NCBI GenBank assembly: GCA_002293315.1 | Contig: DBCZ01000084.1 | Coordinates: forward strand, 36,312 to 58,771 | Source of the DNA: Ruminococcaceae bacterium UBA945 | GTDB taxonomy: Bacteria > Bacillota > Clostridia > Oscillospirales > Acutalibacteraceae | DNA length: 22,460 nt | Direction: 5' to 3' | Notes under the pieces: model-generated | Told to the model about the DNA's origin: nothing | Seen by the model: the letters and a program-made list of their open reading frames with translations, nothing else | Database searches by the model: none | Part shown: positions 21,653 through 22,460 of the stretch, one piece after another | How the letters are laid out: every line of letters starts with the position of its first letter | Numbering within the stretch: position 1 is the first letter of the stretch | Program-made: the position numbers and the translations under genes

Positions 21653-21680
21653 AACAAAAGCAGCCCCCGTGAGGGCTGCC
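21650..21680 (-). terminator. Terminator of the cytidylate-kinase-like gene
   Basis: On the minus strand GGCAGCCC pairs with GGGCTGCT-side bases (GCAGCCC/GGGCTGC, 7 bp) around a 6-nt loop, followed by TTTTGTTTT. It lies about 35 nt after the stop codon of the gene at 21716-22357. Confidence 0.8.
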
Positions 21681-21715
21681 TTTGAAAGGAGAATAACAAT
21701 GAAACAAAGAAGAAG

Positions 21716-22357
21716 TTACACTTCTGCCGGCTTTGGCGTGGGGGTTGCGAGCTGTTTCGCGGCATCGACGATAATCTGCACCGCGGTTTCGATATCAAAG
21801 CGGGATGTGTCTATGGTTAAATCATAGTTGCCTATTTCATCCCAGCGGTTGTTCGTGTAAAAGTTATAGTAATTGGCGCGCTGCTTATCCTTCTTCGTGA
21901 TGAAATCAGATACCTTAGAGGCATCTGCAAGACCCATATCAACCGCGCGCTTAACCCTCGCGGATTTATCGGCGTGAATGAAGACGTTAAGGCAGTTTTT
22001 GTGATCCCGCAGGATATAATCGGCACATCTGCCGATTATTACGCATGCGCCCTCATTGGCCGCGTTCTTGATAATATCAGACTGAATAATGAAGAGCTTA
22101 TCATTGATGGGCATTTCATTTATGCCGGCCATTCTGCTGCCGTAGGCAAAGCTGCCCATAACCATGGAATACAGCAGGCTGCTCGTGGCTTTTTCATCCA
22201 CATCGGCAAAAACCTCTTCAGAAAGCCCGCTCTTCTTAGCGGCCAAAGCGATGAGAGATTTATCATAAAACGGAATATCAAGCCGCTCTGCCACTTTCTC
22301 GCCAATTTCGTGGCCGCCGCTTCCATACTGTCTTGAAATCGTAATTACAGGTAACAT
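21716..22357 (-). CDS. Cytidylate kinase-like family protein
   Basis: The 213-residue protein starts with the nucleotide-binding loop ITISRQYGSGGHEIG at 5-19, followed by IPFYDK at 28-33, CVIIGRCADYIL at 105-116 and RVKRAVD at 134-140. This is the pattern of the cytidylate-kinase-like family common in clostridia (distinct from Cmk itself), whose phosphate acceptor is not established. The ATG at 22357 has AAGGGGG 8 nt upstream; the longer frame is not supported. The C-terminus is a Pro-rich tail (TPTPKPAEV). It is monocistronic, with a terminator behind it. Confidence 0.85.
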   Translation of the reverse strand: MLPVITISRQYGSGGHEIGEKVAERLDIPFYDKSLIALAAKKSGLSEEVFADVDEKATSSLLYSMVMGSFAYGSRMAGINEMPINDKLFIIQSDIIKNAANEGACVIIGRCADYILRDHKNCLNVFIHADKSARVKRAVDMGLADASKVSDFITKKDKQRANYYNFYTNNRWDEIGNYDLTIDTSRFDIETAVQIIVDAAKQLATPTPKPAEV

Positions 22358-22440
22358 CGTGTTGCCCCCTTGTGGATGAATTATGAAATAAGAACAATTA
22401 AGCATTCAAATGAAATAAGATTTTGTATACTATTGATATA

Positions 22441-22446
22441 ATTATA
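22441..22446 (-). promoter_or_regulatory. Possible -10 box upstream of the kinase-like gene
   Basis: TATAAT is read on the minus strand in an AT-rich stretch. The matching -35 would lie beyond the window edge, so this cannot be confirmed. Confidence 0.25.
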
Positions 22447-22460
22447 ATACACCCAGCCGC

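Noticed and set aside
21699..21827. A 42-codon plus-strand frame (MKQRRSYTSAG...) with a good AAAGGAG site before its ATG
   Set aside because: It lies antisense to the 3' end of the kinase-like gene, has no promoter or recognisable domain, and most of it mirrors that gene. A real micro-ORF cannot be excluded, but evidence is lacking.

Overview
The window looks like a chromosomal segment of an anaerobic Firmicute of class Clostridia, probably a gut or rumen Oscillospirales-type organism. The grounds are a six-subunit Rnf complex in the clostridial order C-D-G-E-A-B, a T-box leader, AAGGAGG-type ribosome binding sites, moderately GC-rich coding DNA, and spore-former-type families such as the RsgI-like anti-sigma factor. 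The taxonomic call is an inference. No rRNA, tRNA, insertion sequence, prophage or CRISPR array was seen.

Layout from left to right. Positions 1-265 (minus) hold the start of a secreted protein that runs off the edge. Positions 426-941 (minus) encode a cyclophilin, and 1090-1842 (plus) encode exonuclease III. A bidirectional terminator separates exonuclease III from a large minus-strand gene (1884-4178) that fuses an XRE helix-turn-helix, a cupin and a medium-chain-type acyl-CoA synthetase. Its roughly 300-nt leader is a complete T-box riboswitch with its own near-consensus promoter. Next is a tight minus-strand run, in transcription order: typA/bipA, a DEDDh exonuclease-zinc ribbon-YfiH/PgeF fusion, an EamA-type permease and an Mrp/NBP35 ATPase (9848 down to 4546).

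Divergent from typA is an AT-richer two-gene module: a four-helix membrane protein and a TetR regulator. Its consensus promoter carries two identical 18-bp operators in inverted orientation, and its -35 box lies on top of the -35 box of typA on the other strand. A second plus-strand module follows (11133-12944): a small secreted Gly/Arg-rich protein, an ECF sigma factor, and an RsgI-like anti-sigma protein ending in a tandemly repeated Gly/Asn tail.

The right half (13012-22357, minus) holds an HdeD-like membrane protein, rnfCDGEAB, and then, upstream in transcription order, a Gx-transporter/HepS-I-like protein, a NusG-domain-II protein, the flavin transferase ApbE, a DinB-like protein and a cytidylate-kinase-like protein. 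ApbE would attach FMN to RnfG and RnfD, so this block supplies both the ion-pumping ferredoxin:NAD+ oxidoreductase and part of its maturation.

The most interesting item is the T-box-controlled XRE-cupin-acyl-CoA synthetase. A T-box implies response to an uncharged tRNA, so the enzyme probably serves amino-acid supply. One testable idea is activation of branched-chain or aryl acids for reductive carboxylation to amino acids. The specifier codon could not be settled: the register that best fits the consensus and the discriminator base point to different tRNAs.
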